From Anticarsia gemmatalis (Eukaryota; Arthropoda; Insecta; Lepidoptera; Erebidae): DNA of 64,000 nucleotides. Below, in pieces: positions 28,601 through 37,549 of the stretch. Each line of letters begins with the position of its first letter. The stretch's first letter is position 1. The notes under the pieces were generated by a model that was not told where the DNA came from, ran no database searches, and was given only the letters and a program-made list of their open reading frames with translations. Location of the stretch: positions 10,133,501 through 10,197,500 of the forward strand of contig NC_134765.1 of NCBI RefSeq assembly GCF_050436995.1, in the 5' to 3' direction. The position numbers and the translations under genes were made by a program.

Positions 28601-31600
28601 CACATGTTGAGAAGGAGTTCAGAGGATTCAAGAACCTTTTTAGCAGATTCTTGGCTGAACGTAAGTTACTGATACCTAATGAATAGAAAGGAATAGATCT
28701 TTTAGGATACGGATACCCCAAACTAGAAGATTATAGGCTACTACTGATCATAGCACGACTATACTCTTTAAAATATAGCTTGATTAGAATGGCAGATGTC
28801 AAACTGTTTTGACTAGGGTTGTAGAAGTATTGATCAAAATCGATAGCGAAAAAATCGAATCTAAAATAATTATATTCGATTCAATTATTTTTGAATTACC
28901 TTTTTACGAATTGTTGTTGTGAATCTTATTGTTTAAGCAAATTCGTATAGGACGACCAGCCCTACTTTTAACACCGCACGGAGACCTCTCCTAGTTTAGT
29001 ATTAATTAGGATCAATTATATAAAACAATGAAAACAGTTAAAAAAAATTAATTTATTCAGTTAATGGTGCAATTCTGATGATAGGGATGAGGATGATAGT
29101 AATATAGGATGCGCAGCTAATGGTGCGCATCCTAAATCAGTATCATTCTCATCGGTATCATCAGAATCGCTGGAACAATCTTGGAGATTAATTATTAATT
29201 CTTGGTCACAAATAGTATCAAAGTGTACTTCGCGATTAACGATTAATCAGTCGATTTACTCTTATCTATGGTGTCTCCTCACTAAAAATTTTGCAACATG
29301 ACGTAGCCTTGTAGAGAGGTTGAAAATTATTAGGTTTATTTTTAAGACTAAAGAAAATAGTACTGATTTTTAGTTTAAAGGCTGATTGTACTGAATTATT
29401 CTGATTTCTTATTGAGGATCTGTATTTAAAAAATAGTTATAATGCTAGACAAGACAGATTTTTCGTGTTTCAATTTGTAATACTCGTTAGACGTCACTAC
29501 AAAGTTGTGTCATCTGTTTTGCTTAGAACTGTCATTTTAATCAAGCTATATTTTAAAGAGTATAATAAGTTTTGCCTCTCAACGTTTGGAGTAGCAAAGG
29601 AGGGGTTTGTATCACAAAAAGGATCAAAAGTGATTGAAGTGTAAGTCGGCCACTACTCGGCACTTCCATCCCTGAGATAAGATACCTGTACCCAAATACC
29701 AATATAGATCTATACCCGTATATCGATACCTAGAATTTTTAAATGTTTTAATGATGCTATAAATAATAATAAAACTCCGACTGTCTCCTCATGACTCCGC
29801 AGGTCAAAATTAAAATAAATTGCGCTCACTCTACCTGGTGCTAACTTAATCATCTGCAATAGATGAATACAGGCTAATAATGATGTCAAAATCCACTTGG
29901 CTTAGATTGAGGGGCTCCCTCAGAACGAGTACTTAGTCAGCATATCGGTTAAATTGAAAGTCATGCAGTAACGCCACAGGCAATAATTTAGCCTCATTTT
30001 TTATTGTCAATCATTAGAAGTAGATACGTGGATTTTCCTGGTTACTGAAGTCCAAAGTCCTAATTATTGCGATTTAAATCAGATATTTATTTCAACTTTG
30101 TCCTTTGATACAAATATGCGTTTCATTTTTTAATTGACACCAACCGGGACCGACTTTTTACGTGCCCTCCAAAGCACGGAGACTCAGTTCAAATACCACT
30201 ATGCGGTCACTCATCTATAGAATGACTGTGCCAACGGTTGCTTAACCCAGAGATCATTTACCGACCGGTAGGCACTACTGGCTGTGAGCGCCTCTTGCAC
30301 CTAATATCATGTCATCGACCTAACTCCCACTGGTTGAACAACTGACACACTCATGCCCAGTCATTGATAATGACGTGATACTATTATCAGGAGTTACGAA
30401 ATTTCGCGATAGCAGCCTGTATCGCGAGGTCAATATTGACTGTTATCGAGTGCTGTGTTATGTTGACCGTGTCGTGTGTCGGCCATGTATTACACACGGT
30501 TGTTATGTGTGCCGGCTTGTTGCTGGGAAAATTTAAATGTATTTTTGTATATGCTGGGGATATTAGAGGCAGAGGTTTTTTCTTATTATTTTTAGTTCAA
30601 TTTAAGATCTAAAGAAAGATTTAAATCTGAAACTGACCGCCGATTTCGGCTGTGATTATAATTATTATTAGGTCAGCAAAATTGGCATTGCTATAAGACC
30701 CGCTTCCTCTAGAGCAGGGGCTCCCAACCTTTTCTTAGTCCGGGTACACAATTATATTATTCTTGTTATCAGGGACCACTATGTTAGTATATTAAAAATA
30801 AAGAATAGTCACCTTGAAAATTTAAAATTTTAGAATCATTCGCGGACCATATTTTGACTTGAATACCGGTTACTTAAGTACCACTGGTTGGGAACCACTG
30901 CTCTAGAAGCAATGCTGATTCTGCTGAAAGGGCTATTTGTTTATACAACTTGTCCAGTAACAAGGTCTTCTCTACATAATATTCTTGTCTAGTTAAGCTG
31001 TAACATAGTGAGGGTGTGCCCCGAGCTTCAGTGAACAGATTCGGTAAAAACACAGTCAGCCTTTGTCTCATATTATAAACAAACTTATTGTTCTTAATAA
31101 GATTTCACGAAACATATACATAGTTTGATAGGGTTGTACGAAGTTTGGATGCAAGTTGGCCCAAGTTCTATAATGATACGCATATTGTAACATAAAATGT
31201 AGAAAGTTGGTAGACTATACTGTTAAAATCATAACAAAGATTTTGTTCTGAGAGTCCAAAATTAATTTCTACTAAATTAAAAAAAAAGGTAATTTAATAC
31301 AGTTACGTTCAACTATTACTTCTATAATATCTCGAGTCCGATTTGAAGAGTTATTTCAGTGTTAGACAGTCCATTTACCGAGGAAGGCTATAGGCTATAT
31401 ATCATCACGCTACGACCAAAAAGAGCAGAGTACCAGCAAAAATTGTTACAAAAACGGGGAAAATTATGACCCATTCTGTCTTATGCGACGCAAGCGAAGT
31501 TGCGCGGGTCAGCTAGTGTATAATATAATTAATATTTTTATAATAATTACGTAAATGTATCAAATGTTTGATGTGGACAGGATGTATTTGAGACAACCCT

Positions 31601-34600
31601 AATAGACCCTATGACCTAAACACTGAGCGTAGCTGAAAGTCATAACTTAGAGCAGTCTACTTTACACCATGCTAGGGGACCCTAGACGTGGTACGATTCG
31701 GTCTTCAATTAGTTACTAACATTAACGTATTTGTCAAAAAGCGATTTTCCATATTATTTATCAACTTATCACCATATTATATTAAACTCGCTATGTCTTT
31801 TCTTGGCCACTGTTACGATAAATGATTGAAACTTGCCGTGAAGTAACACTAAATTCATTTATAATAGCAAATAATCTAATTATCCCGCAATTGTACTTCT
31901 GCAGAAAGATTTTAGCATCAGAATTGGTATTAAAATAGCTAGCACTTTGCCACCTTTTACATTTATTAATGGCGTAACGTGTGTGTATTATATATCTACC
32001 TGTACCTTGAAGTATAACAACCTTAATGTTACATGTATTATGTTTTTATTAACATCTTTCTTTGAATCTTCTAGAGGGTCCATCAGTAACATGGGAGAAG
32101 ATCGAGAAGCTCCCCGACGGCGCCGTGATCGACTACTCCTCCCTCCAGACCCCCACCACGGACAATGTACACCACATGCTGGACAAACTCGTGGTGGTCA
32201 AGCTCAATGGTGGGCTCGGCACGTCCATGGGTTGCAAGGGACCCAAGTCTGTGATACAAGTGAGGAATGACCTCACGTTCTTGGATTTGACTGTGCAGCA
32301 GATTGAGGTAAGTAACACATCTTGTTTTTATAAAAATAAAGATAAAGTAAGGATATCTTAACTGTGTAAAGAGGATGCTATAATTAATGTTGGATTATGT
32401 TAACTATGGTAGATGTGACTTTTTTAAAACCTTGTTTAATTATCATATTACTTTCCTTGGTTGAGACTTTTCAAATTGCCACAAAACCGTTTCGAATTAA
32501 TTAGTTAAATTTATTTACTGTTAACGTAGTTTTTTTTTAACATTTCAGCTTTAGTTATGTTTACGAAGTATAAAATATAGTCTCAAAACTTCACTAAAAC
32601 ATAGAATTTTATCGAAATTTTTGATTTTCATGCTCATAATTATTTTTTCCAGCATCTGAACAAGACCTACAAATGCAACGTACCCCTAGTGCTGATGAAC
32701 TCGTTCAACACTGACGAGGACACGCAGAAGGTGATCAGGAAGTACCAGGGCCTGAAGCTGGAGATCCACACCTTCAACCAGTCCTGCCACCCTCGTATCA
32801 ATAGGGAGTCGCTGCTGCCTGTGCCGCAACATGCTGATGTACAGGCTGATATTGACGCGTGAGTATCTGATACTCTATGTTGAGTAGACCAAGTAGACCG
32901 AGTAGACCGAGTAGACCGGTAGACTAGTAGGAAGAGTAGACTGATATACTGATTGAGTAATAGAGTAGACTTCGTATATCAAGTCCTGCCACCCTCGTAT
33001 CAATAGAGAGTCACTGCTGCCTGTGCCGCAACATGCTGATGTACAGGCTGATATTGAAACGTGAGTATTAGATACTATATGTTATGCTGTGGACCAGGTT
33101 TTACCTACATTAACTGTGCCACCTCAGGATCAACTCGGAACTGCTTCTACTGTTAATTTTTCTGACAAAATGAGATATTTCCATTCTTCAATAAATATAC
33201 GTATTTACTCAGGATATGTTGACATAAATGTCGTCGAAATATTAGCAGAATATCTTGGGTGAATGCAAACAAAACATGCTAATTACTAAGTTATTCCCAC
33301 ATAACAATGGAAAAATTCTAAAAAACTGCATTTTAAATTTAAAATATCGCAAATAATACTGCATATTTTCATACACGAACAGTTTTAAATAAAATATATC
33401 TCCATTCTAGGTGGTACCCACCCGGTCACGGTGACTTCTACGAATCCTTCCACAACTCAGGTCTTCTGCAAAAGTTCATCAAAGAAGGCAGGACTTACTG
33501 CTTCATCAGTAACATCGACAACCTGGGCGCCACCGTCGACCTCAACATCTTGAACCTACTCCTCAACCCAGACCCTCAGAAACCCATCTCAGAATTCGTC
33601 ATGGAAGTAACTGACAAGACCAGAGCCGACGTTAAGGGAGGTACCTTAATACAGTACGAGGATAAGTTAAGACTGCTGGAAATAGCTCAAGTACCGAAAG
33701 AACACGTGGACGACTTCAAATCAGTCAGTCAGTTCAAATTTTTCAATACAAACAATTTGTGGGCGAAATTGGACGCTATTCAACGAGTAGTAGACCAGGG
33801 ATCTTTGAATATGGAGATTATAGTTAACAACAAGCATTTAGCTGATGGTATGAATGTTATTCAACTAGAAACAGCTGTAGGAGCTGCAATGAAGTGCTTT
33901 GAAGGTGGTATTGGGGTCAATGTACCTCGGAGCCGTTTCTTGCCGGTGAAGAAGACATCAGATCTCTTGCTAGTGATGTCGAATTTGTACAGTTTGTCTC
34001 ACGGCTCGCTAGTGATGTCTCCTCAAAGAATGTTCCCGTCCACTCCGCTGGTGAAGTTGGGAGACAATCACTTCGCGAAGGTGAAGGAGTTCCTCAACAG
34101 GTTCGCGACGATACCTGATCTGATCGAGTTGGATCATCTGACTGTGTCCGGTGATGTCACTTTTGGAAGAGGCGTTGCTTTGAAGGTAAGGATTTTGAGG
34201 TTATATTTTTGTTTATTTGTACATTAAGTGAAGAGAATAATCATTGGTGTTGCATAATTTAGCAATTTTAAACTACGGCGATAATACTAAATTATAATAT
34301 AGTATCAAATCGAGTCCCCAACCCGCACTTGGCCAGCGTGGTGGACTCAAGGCCTAACCCCTCCCTAATTACGGGAAGAGACCCTTGCCCAGCAGTGGGA
34401 CATTAATGGGTTAAATTTTTTTATAATTATCAAATATGGTTATCACAAATATGGTGTCTGTTCATACGGCACATACATACACCTATGCACCATATGTACC
34501 CGGTTCAATTCCCGGTATAGGTTCTTAGGATATTCGAAAACTCAGTTTTACAGTTTTTTGTTGTCATTTTAGTTGATTTGCGATATTATTCTAACTAATT

Positions 34601-34727
34601 GTCTTTATTTCCTTTACAGGGTACAGTTATTATAATCGCGAACCACGGCGATCGTATCGACATCCCATCAGGCGCACTACTGGAAAACAAGATAGTCTCC
34701 GGTAACCTTCGTATCCTGGACCATTAA
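10658..34727 (+). CDS. UGP: UTP-glucose-1-phosphate uridylyltransferase (UDP-glucose pyrophosphorylase)
   Basis: Makes UDP-glucose from UTP and glucose-1-phosphate in the cytosol, feeding glycogen, trehalose, chitin and glycoprotein glycan synthesis. Isoform A exons are 10658-10687, 11601-11627, 28474-28660, 32075-32307, 32653-32858, 33411-34185 and 34620-34727 (TAA at 34725-34727). All have GT/AG sites and matching phases, giving 521 aa; isoforms from the alternative first exons are 508 and 513 aa (human UGP2 is 508). The nucleotide-binding loop LNGGLGTSMGCKGPKS is at about residues 125-140. Other family blocks are PPGHGDFYESFHNSG, NIDNLGATVDLN, ADVKGGTLIQYEDKLRLLEI, FKFFNTNNLWAKL and NVPRSRFLPVKKTSDLL. 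The C-terminus is the left-handed beta-helix with DIPSGALLENKIVSGNLRIL. No frame breaks are seen. Confidence 0.95.
11601..11627 (+). CDS. UGP: UGP 27-nt microexon
   Basis: Preceded by AATCTTACAG and followed by GTAAGC, this encodes ADDSRLKPA in phase 0, so it can be included or skipped without a frame change. The good splice sites and open frame are the only evidence. Confidence 0.55.
12130..12933. mobile_element. 0.8-kb terminal-inverted-repeat DNA transposon, copy 1
   Basis: The ends carry a TIR of about 30 bp based on CTTTAAAATATAGCTTGATT. The whole element recurs at 28760 with high identity. On the minus strand it contains a short relic ORF ending with the acidic motif SDSDDSDEDD and then a stop followed by AATAAA (around 12410-12600). 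It also contains an internal hairpin of GATGCGCA and TGCGCATC (about 12477-12502). The superfamily was not determined. Confidence 0.75.
13631..13834 (+). mobile_element. tRNA-derived SINE
   Basis: The head GCCTCCATGGTGCAGTGGTT corresponds to an RNA polymerase III A box. It is followed by a B-box-like CGAAATCGATTCCCACTC and then the family body with TCCGTTGTTTGTATGTTTGT and a tail ending TAGTGCGGGAGTTGTAG. The same family occurs at six or more places in the window. Confidence 0.75.
14371..14480. mobile_element. Fragment of the TTTACACACAC-ended MITE
   Basis: Contains CCTTTCCCCTTG and ends GATAGAGTGTGTGTGTAAAG, matching the right half of the elements at 22385 and 51405. Confidence 0.55.
15138..15268 (-). 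mobile_element. 5S-rRNA-derived SINE, fragment
   Basis: Minus-strand copy of the 5S-like head and the CTCCGTGCTTCGGAGG segment. It is more diverged than the copies at 41454 and 44222. Confidence 0.55.
15501..15575 (+). mobile_element. tRNA-like SINE head
   Basis: GCGGGAGTGGCGCAATGGTT (A-box-like) and GGGTTCGATTCCCGTTC (B-box-like) lie at tRNA-like spacing. The sequence does not close into a full cloverleaf, so it is read as a SINE head and not a tRNA gene. Confidence 0.5.
16329..16586 (-). mobile_element. Non-autonomous Helitron, copy 1
   Basis: Read on the minus strand it starts TCTATACTAATATTATAAAG and ends in a short hairpin followed by GGGTCAGCTAG. It is flanked by A and T exactly as Helitron insertion predicts. 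258 bp, no coding capacity. Confidence 0.75.
17042..17226 (-). mobile_element. tRNA-derived SINE
   Basis: Minus-strand copy of the family at 13631: a B-box-like sequence (GGAATTGAACCCACGACC on plus) and the ACAAACATACAAACAACGGA segment are clear. Confidence 0.7.
17275..17505 (+). repeat. LINE 3' end, family shared with 53563
   Basis: Shares long blocks with 53563-53785, including TTTGACAGTC, GTAGTCAGAAG, GATAGGCAGTC and TGGAAGC. It resembles the common 3' ends of lepidopteran CR1/Zenon-like LINEs; this assignment is from memory. Confidence 0.5.
17935..18012 (+). repeat. LINE 3' end fragment (GTGGACTCA family)
   Basis: Contains GGTGGACTCA and GGGAGGAGACCCTTGCCCAG, shared with 34315, 46223 and 52686 and, inverted, with 27535. 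It resembles RTE-type LINE 3' ends common in Lepidoptera. Confidence 0.5.
18733..18750 (+). CDS. UGP: UGP alternative first coding exon, isoform B
   Basis: Encodes MDILSK and then the donor GTTTGT, phase 0 like the other starts. Upstream, 18600-18732 is locally GC-richer and contains AACTTCAGTGAC with a TCAGT initiator motif at 18675-18679, a plausible transcription start. It joins to 28474 to give 508 aa. Confidence 0.6.
19238..19378 (-). mobile_element. 5S-rRNA-derived SINE, fragment
   Basis: Minus-strand copy containing the 5S-like head (GGTTTGCTTAACCCAC on plus) and ACGTGCCCTCCGAAGCACGG. It lacks the LINE-like tail. Confidence 0.6.
19640..19768. mobile_element. MITE of the CAGTCAATTTGGGTAACTT family, one end
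   Basis: Ends TCGAAGTTACCCAGATTGACTG and shares its interior (AAAATAAACTTTTATCAATT type sequence) with the complete copy at 47641-47801, in opposite internal orientation. Confidence 0.55.
19785..20015. repeat. Dispersed insect repeat (GTCAAGTGTGAGTTGGACTT type)
   Basis: Contains GGATACCATACCATTAGC and TGTATGGGAGCCCCTAACAT and ends in ACAGACAGACAGACA. It resembles a repeat widespread in insects; its class is not clear from the sequence. Confidence 0.4.
20841..20879. repeat. Microsatellite (TATG)n
   Basis: About nine units of TATG/TTTG. Confidence 0.85.
21547..21606. repeat. Near-perfect hairpin inside a TE-like repeat
   Basis: Arms of about 27 bp (AATTCAGGTTATAAGCTA and its complement, extending into CCCGGGAA) surround a 6-bp loop. 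The surrounding 21510-21720 resembles a dispersed lepidopteran repeat ending with CATACATACATACATAC and AATACTATTAGTAGGAT. Confidence 0.75.
22009..22081 (-). mobile_element. tRNA-like SINE head
   Basis: On the minus strand TGCCTCTGTGGCGCGGTGGG (A-box-like) and CGTGATCGAATCCTGGGTCG (B-box-like) occur at tRNA spacing. Probably a SINE head; no tRNA cloverleaf. Confidence 0.5.
22385..22575. mobile_element. TTTACACACAC-ended MITE
   Basis: Shares GGGAAAGCAGCGCGGT, GATGAGCGCGGCGCG and TTTCCTTTCCCCTT with the element at 51405, and ends in GATAGAGAGTGTGTGTAAAG. TIRs are degenerate in this copy. Confidence 0.6.
22684..22840. mobile_element. Palindromic MITE (AACCCTCTTATTCAT family)
   Basis: Near-palindromic, about 155 bp, with ends AACCCTCGTATTCAT and ATGAATAAGAAGGTT and the interior TTTCGCTAAGGAGTGAAAGA. 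Other copies lie at 34811, 42805 and 47539. Confidence 0.7.
23701..23966 (+). mobile_element. Non-autonomous Helitron, copy 2
   Basis: Full length with 5' TCTATACTAATATAATAAAG, the 3' hairpin CGCAA-GCGAAG-TTGCG and the terminus GGGTCAGCTAG, inserted between A (23700) and T (23967). Confidence 0.8.
24328..24505 (-). mobile_element. hAT-like MITE, degraded copy
   Basis: Inverted relative of the elements at 30715 and 42408: TAGTGGTTTCCAACC on one end and GGTTGGGAATC on the other, with the shared AAGAATAATATAAAAG interior. No clean 8-bp duplication is visible. Confidence 0.55.
24979..25011 (+). CDS. UGP: UGP alternative first coding exon, isoform C
   Basis: Encodes MNGDTPFYRQW and then the donor GTATGT, phase 0. 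The same AACTTCAGTGAC block as in front of isoform B lies about 75 nt upstream (around 24900-24911), suggesting a related initiator. It joins to 28474 to give 513 aa. Confidence 0.6.
25860..26105. repeat. Dispersed TE-like repeat, degraded
   Basis: Contains GGATAAAAACTATCCTATCC and GGTACAAAGTTTCATTACAA, patterns also seen in 21620-21720 and 56300-56480. It looks like one degraded lepidopteran element family. Confidence 0.4.
27535..27612 (-). repeat. LINE 3' end fragment, inverted
   Basis: Minus-strand match to the GGGAGGAGACCCTTGC block of the 17935/34315 family. Confidence 0.45.
28760..29563. mobile_element. 0.8-kb terminal-inverted-repeat DNA transposon, copy 2
   Basis: Near-identical to the element at 12130-12933, same orientation, with a better preserved outer TIR (TATACTCTTTAAAATATAGC on the left, its complement on the right). 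It sits in the UGP intron directly after the 28474-28660 exon. The relic acidic ORF is again present on the minus strand. Confidence 0.75.
30150..30297 (-). mobile_element. 5S-rRNA-derived SINE, fragment
   Basis: Minus-strand copy with ACGTGCCCTCCAAAGCACGG and CGGTTGCTTAACCCAGAGAT. It lacks the tail. Confidence 0.6.
30715..30900 (+). mobile_element. hAT-like MITE with 8-bp target duplication
   Basis: The ends CAGGGGCTCCCAACC and GGTTGGGAACCACTG are imperfect TIRs typical of hAT elements. They are flanked by CTCTAGAG and CTCTAGAA, an 8-bp duplication with one mismatch. 186 bp, non-coding. Confidence 0.8.
31334..31516 (+). mobile_element. Helitron, 5'-truncated copy
   Basis: Retains the 3' two-thirds of the family, including the hairpin and GGGTCAGCTAG, but begins inside the element. 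Confidence 0.65.
32880..32950 (+). repeat. Minisatellite (AGTAGACCG)n after UGP exon 32653-32858
   Basis: Imperfect units of AGTAGACC(G/A) lie directly behind the exon donor and just before the duplicated exon tail at 32983. Confidence 0.7.
32983..33087 (+). pseudogene. Duplicated tail of a UGP exon, non-functional
   Basis: Direct copy, offset about 202 bp, of 32781-32885, that is the last roughly 78 nt of the exon plus the start of its intron. It keeps the frame (SCHPRINRESLLPVPQHA) and a GTGAGT donor but has no acceptor. A few substitutions are seen, such as the final GACGC becoming GAAAC. Confidence 0.75.
34315..34430 (+). repeat. LINE 3' end fragment in the last UGP intron
   Basis: CCAACCCGCACTTGGCCAGC, GTGGTGGACTCAAGGC and GAGACCCTTGCCCAGCAGT, same family as 46223 and 52686. 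Confidence 0.55.
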
Positions 34728-34810
34728 GCATCACCAACTGAAACCCTCTCACAACGAGATGAGAGCAGTCTGCGTAAGTTAAGAGATTCCTACATATAGT
34801 ACATAAGAAT

Positions 34811-34961
34811 AACCCTCTTATTCATAAAAACACATGAAGTTATGAAAGGCTTATAAAGTGTTTTGTTTCTTTCACTACTTAGCGAAATGAAAAAGAGAAA
34901 ACATATTATAGTAGTTTCATAACTAAAATAGGTTTATAGAGCGTTTATGAGTAAGAGGGTA
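34811..34961. mobile_element. Palindromic MITE (AACCCTCTTATTCAT family)
   Basis: Ends AACCCTCTTATTCAT and ATGAGTAAGAGGGT; interior complementary to itself. It falls inside the likely UGP 3' UTR and would form a long hairpin in the transcript. Confidence 0.7.
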
Positions 34962-34991
34962 AGTGTATAGAAATTGCTCTTAAGATGTTAC

Positions 34992-35274
34992 AGCCGTTTT
35001 CAATATTCTATCCAAGACTACAGATGGATAACGTATCTTATGGTGCGTACACACTGAGTAACATAAGGTTACATAATAATGTTTTATAACACGTAATCAA
35101 ACTTTTAAGTGTTATATAACAATGTAAGGTAATATAAGTATGTAACGTAACTATTTGAAGATTACGTCAAAATGCTCTATCATTAATTGATTTCAGAATT
35201 GCTATCCATTAATAAAATGGTAGATAATGCTTGTCTTTAGTAAACGGTGGATGGATAGAGTATTGAAAACGGCC
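34992..35274. mobile_element. TIR MITE, CCGTTTTCAATAT ends
   Basis: The left end AGCCGTTTTCAATATTCTAT is complementary, with few mismatches, to the right end ATAGAGTATTGAAAACGGCC. About 283 bp, non-coding. Confidence 0.65.
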
Positions 35275-36601
35275 GTTTTAATACCAATATAAGCGTCTAT
35301 AGTTCAATTTTAAAAGAGAATATTATAGGTCCCAGGATTTGTCTTGTGATATGAGACTTTTTATTATATTTTTCAAGTAATTTTATACACCTTATTTCTA
35401 TGGGAATAAGTGCTATATTTGCGCCGGACGCATTCTTCCTACGAAATCGAAATAGCTTGTCGTCTCTTTTACTCCTAAGGGAAAGAAAAGAGACAATACT
35501 ATAGCTGTTGTTGCTATTTCATATAAAAGGGTTAATGACCTTTCTTGTCTACGTAATTTTATATAGCAAAATTATATAGAAAAATATAAACATAATGTTG
35601 TCCTTTTCTTATAAGAGCCATAGAAAAGAGACATGACTTACCTTTTCTTAGAGTCCGTTTTCTGACTGATGGATAAGTGTCGATTAACCTATCCGGCAGA
35701 TAAAGTAACAATATAACTGTTGAAATTCCTTCTGAAAAGTGTCCGATACTTTTTCAGTAGTTGTGAAATAAGGGCTTTATGTTAATAAATTGTAAAATAT
35801 TGTAATAATATTTACGTATTTAAAAAATATTTTTTCTAATTCGTATTTTTCTTAATTTATTGTTACGTTTTGAGTTTTTATACCAAAAATATTGTACAAA
35901 ATTGTTTTTTATTTTTATTATTAAAATTGGATGTATTTACCAAAAACTTATACTTTTTACAAAAGATTTTTCTGTAAAATTGGAATTTATTTTTTATACT
36001 TTAAATTTAGTTAATATTTCATAAATATATTTAAAAAAGGAAATAGTTATTTACGTACAGACATACGATAAATCACAAAAATGTTAATAAATTTCGTCAT
36101 AAATGATTGTACTACAGTAATTTTCATATTTAATTAAGTAACGATGTTCAGTAAACGATTAAACATGCTTGTCATTACTTCATATTTTTTAATTAAAAAC
36201 AATAAAATTATCACCAATTTCTTTATTCTTTCAAAACTTAGTACTCAAGTCTTAGCCCTAATTTAAGGTTTACATGAGATCTAGTTCCTTACAGTAGATT
36301 TATACTGTTCAAAATTGTTCTAATTTGCTGATAAGAGAAAGTTGAAAGTTTCTTTTAAAGTGATTGGTGATGATTTAGTTGTAATTGTAAGAGTACTAGT
36401 ATGTAGGTAGCTACATCGTAGTGTAAGTAATAGTGCCATCCGGTAGACGAACTGTTGTAATATATGATTTATTCTATACGAAGACTTTTATTTACCTTAC
36501 TGCCCATACGAATTTAAGTAGTATTTTTATACCTAGTTGTGCAATCGCAAAGTGGTGACTGGTGAATCAGTGTTAAATTACCCCTAGACGATTGAACACC
36601 T

Positions 36602-36812
36602 AGGGCGTGTTCCCACTATGTCGTGACGACAGATAATCGTGTAGTTTTAAGTGTCGTGGCTTATATGTTTAAGTGGAGGTGTTCACATATAGAACGACAC
36701 GACTTACTTTCGTTTACGACATTTTTTGCAGTGACGACGTTATAATGGGAACAGCTAGAAACGACAGTCGTCCAACGATAAATTAATCGTTACGACATAG
36801 TGAGAACGCGCC
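36602..36812. mobile_element. TIR MITE, GGCGTGTTCCCACTATGTCG ends
   Basis: The left end GGCGTGTTCCCACTATGTCG pairs with the right end CGACATAGTGAGAACGCGCC. The interior repeats ACGACA motifs. About 210 bp. Confidence 0.65.
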
Positions 36813-37274
36813 TTTAGAGAAGATTTTTTGAAATTCCCTTCCGAAAGAGGTGATAATCCACGCAAGCAAAGTTGCTTCAATTGTGCAAACCTCTTGTACA
36901 GTTTTATTACAGGTCAGCCTGCGACCACGGCGAGTGCAACCTGCGCCGAAACGTTAGGCATTTTAAGATAAAATGCGTGTTCGCGTTAATTCCCGTATTC
37001 TATTATACGTGGTGAAACCTGTTGTGAATAAAAATGAATTTAAACACTATTCCTTTATAGTAGTGATTAGGGTATATTTGCAATAGATTGAGTAAGTACC
37101 TGTTTTAATATAATTTACTTAAAAACTAAACAATATACTAACTACGTCTATTTACATAATAATATTACATTCTCGTAACAGACATTACTTACGTAACACC
37201 ACACCTAAATTATAGATTAAATATTCTTACAACACCTTTTATCAATAATTTAATATCACCTACATATATTATTA

Positions 37275-37536
37275 CTAGCTGACCCGCGCAACCTCGCTTG
37301 CGTCACATAAGAGAGAATGGGCCAAAATTTTCCCCGTTTTTGTAACATTTATTACTGGTACTCTGCTCCTAATTGTCGTAGCGTGATGTTATATAGCTTA
37401 TAGGCTTCCTCGATAAATGGGCTTTCTAACACTGAAAGAATTTTTCAAATCGGACCATCAGTTCCTGAGATTAGCGCGTTCAAACAAACAAAGAAACAAA
37501 CTAACAAACTCTTCAGCTTTATAATATTAGTATAGA
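37275..37536 (-). mobile_element. Non-autonomous Helitron, copy 4
   Basis: Full-length minus-strand copy with CTAG at 37275-37278 and TC at 37536/37535, flanked by A and T. It lies just beyond the Oatp stop codon. Confidence 0.75.
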
Positions 37537-37549
37537 TTTAAGTACTAGA

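Larger units (their letters stand above)
34728..37050 (+). other. UGP 3' UTR and downstream flank
   Basis: AT-rich; AATAAA hexamers at 36201-36206 and 37027-37032 are candidate UGP poly(A) signals. Three MITE-like insertions lie here (listed separately). The segment 36900-37020, with CTGCGCCGAAACGTTAGGC, resembles a dispersed lepidopteran repeat. No exon was recognised. Confidence 0.45.

Noticed and set aside
32133..32318. Minus-strand ORF over a UGP exon
   Set aside because: Antisense shadow of the exon 32075-32307.
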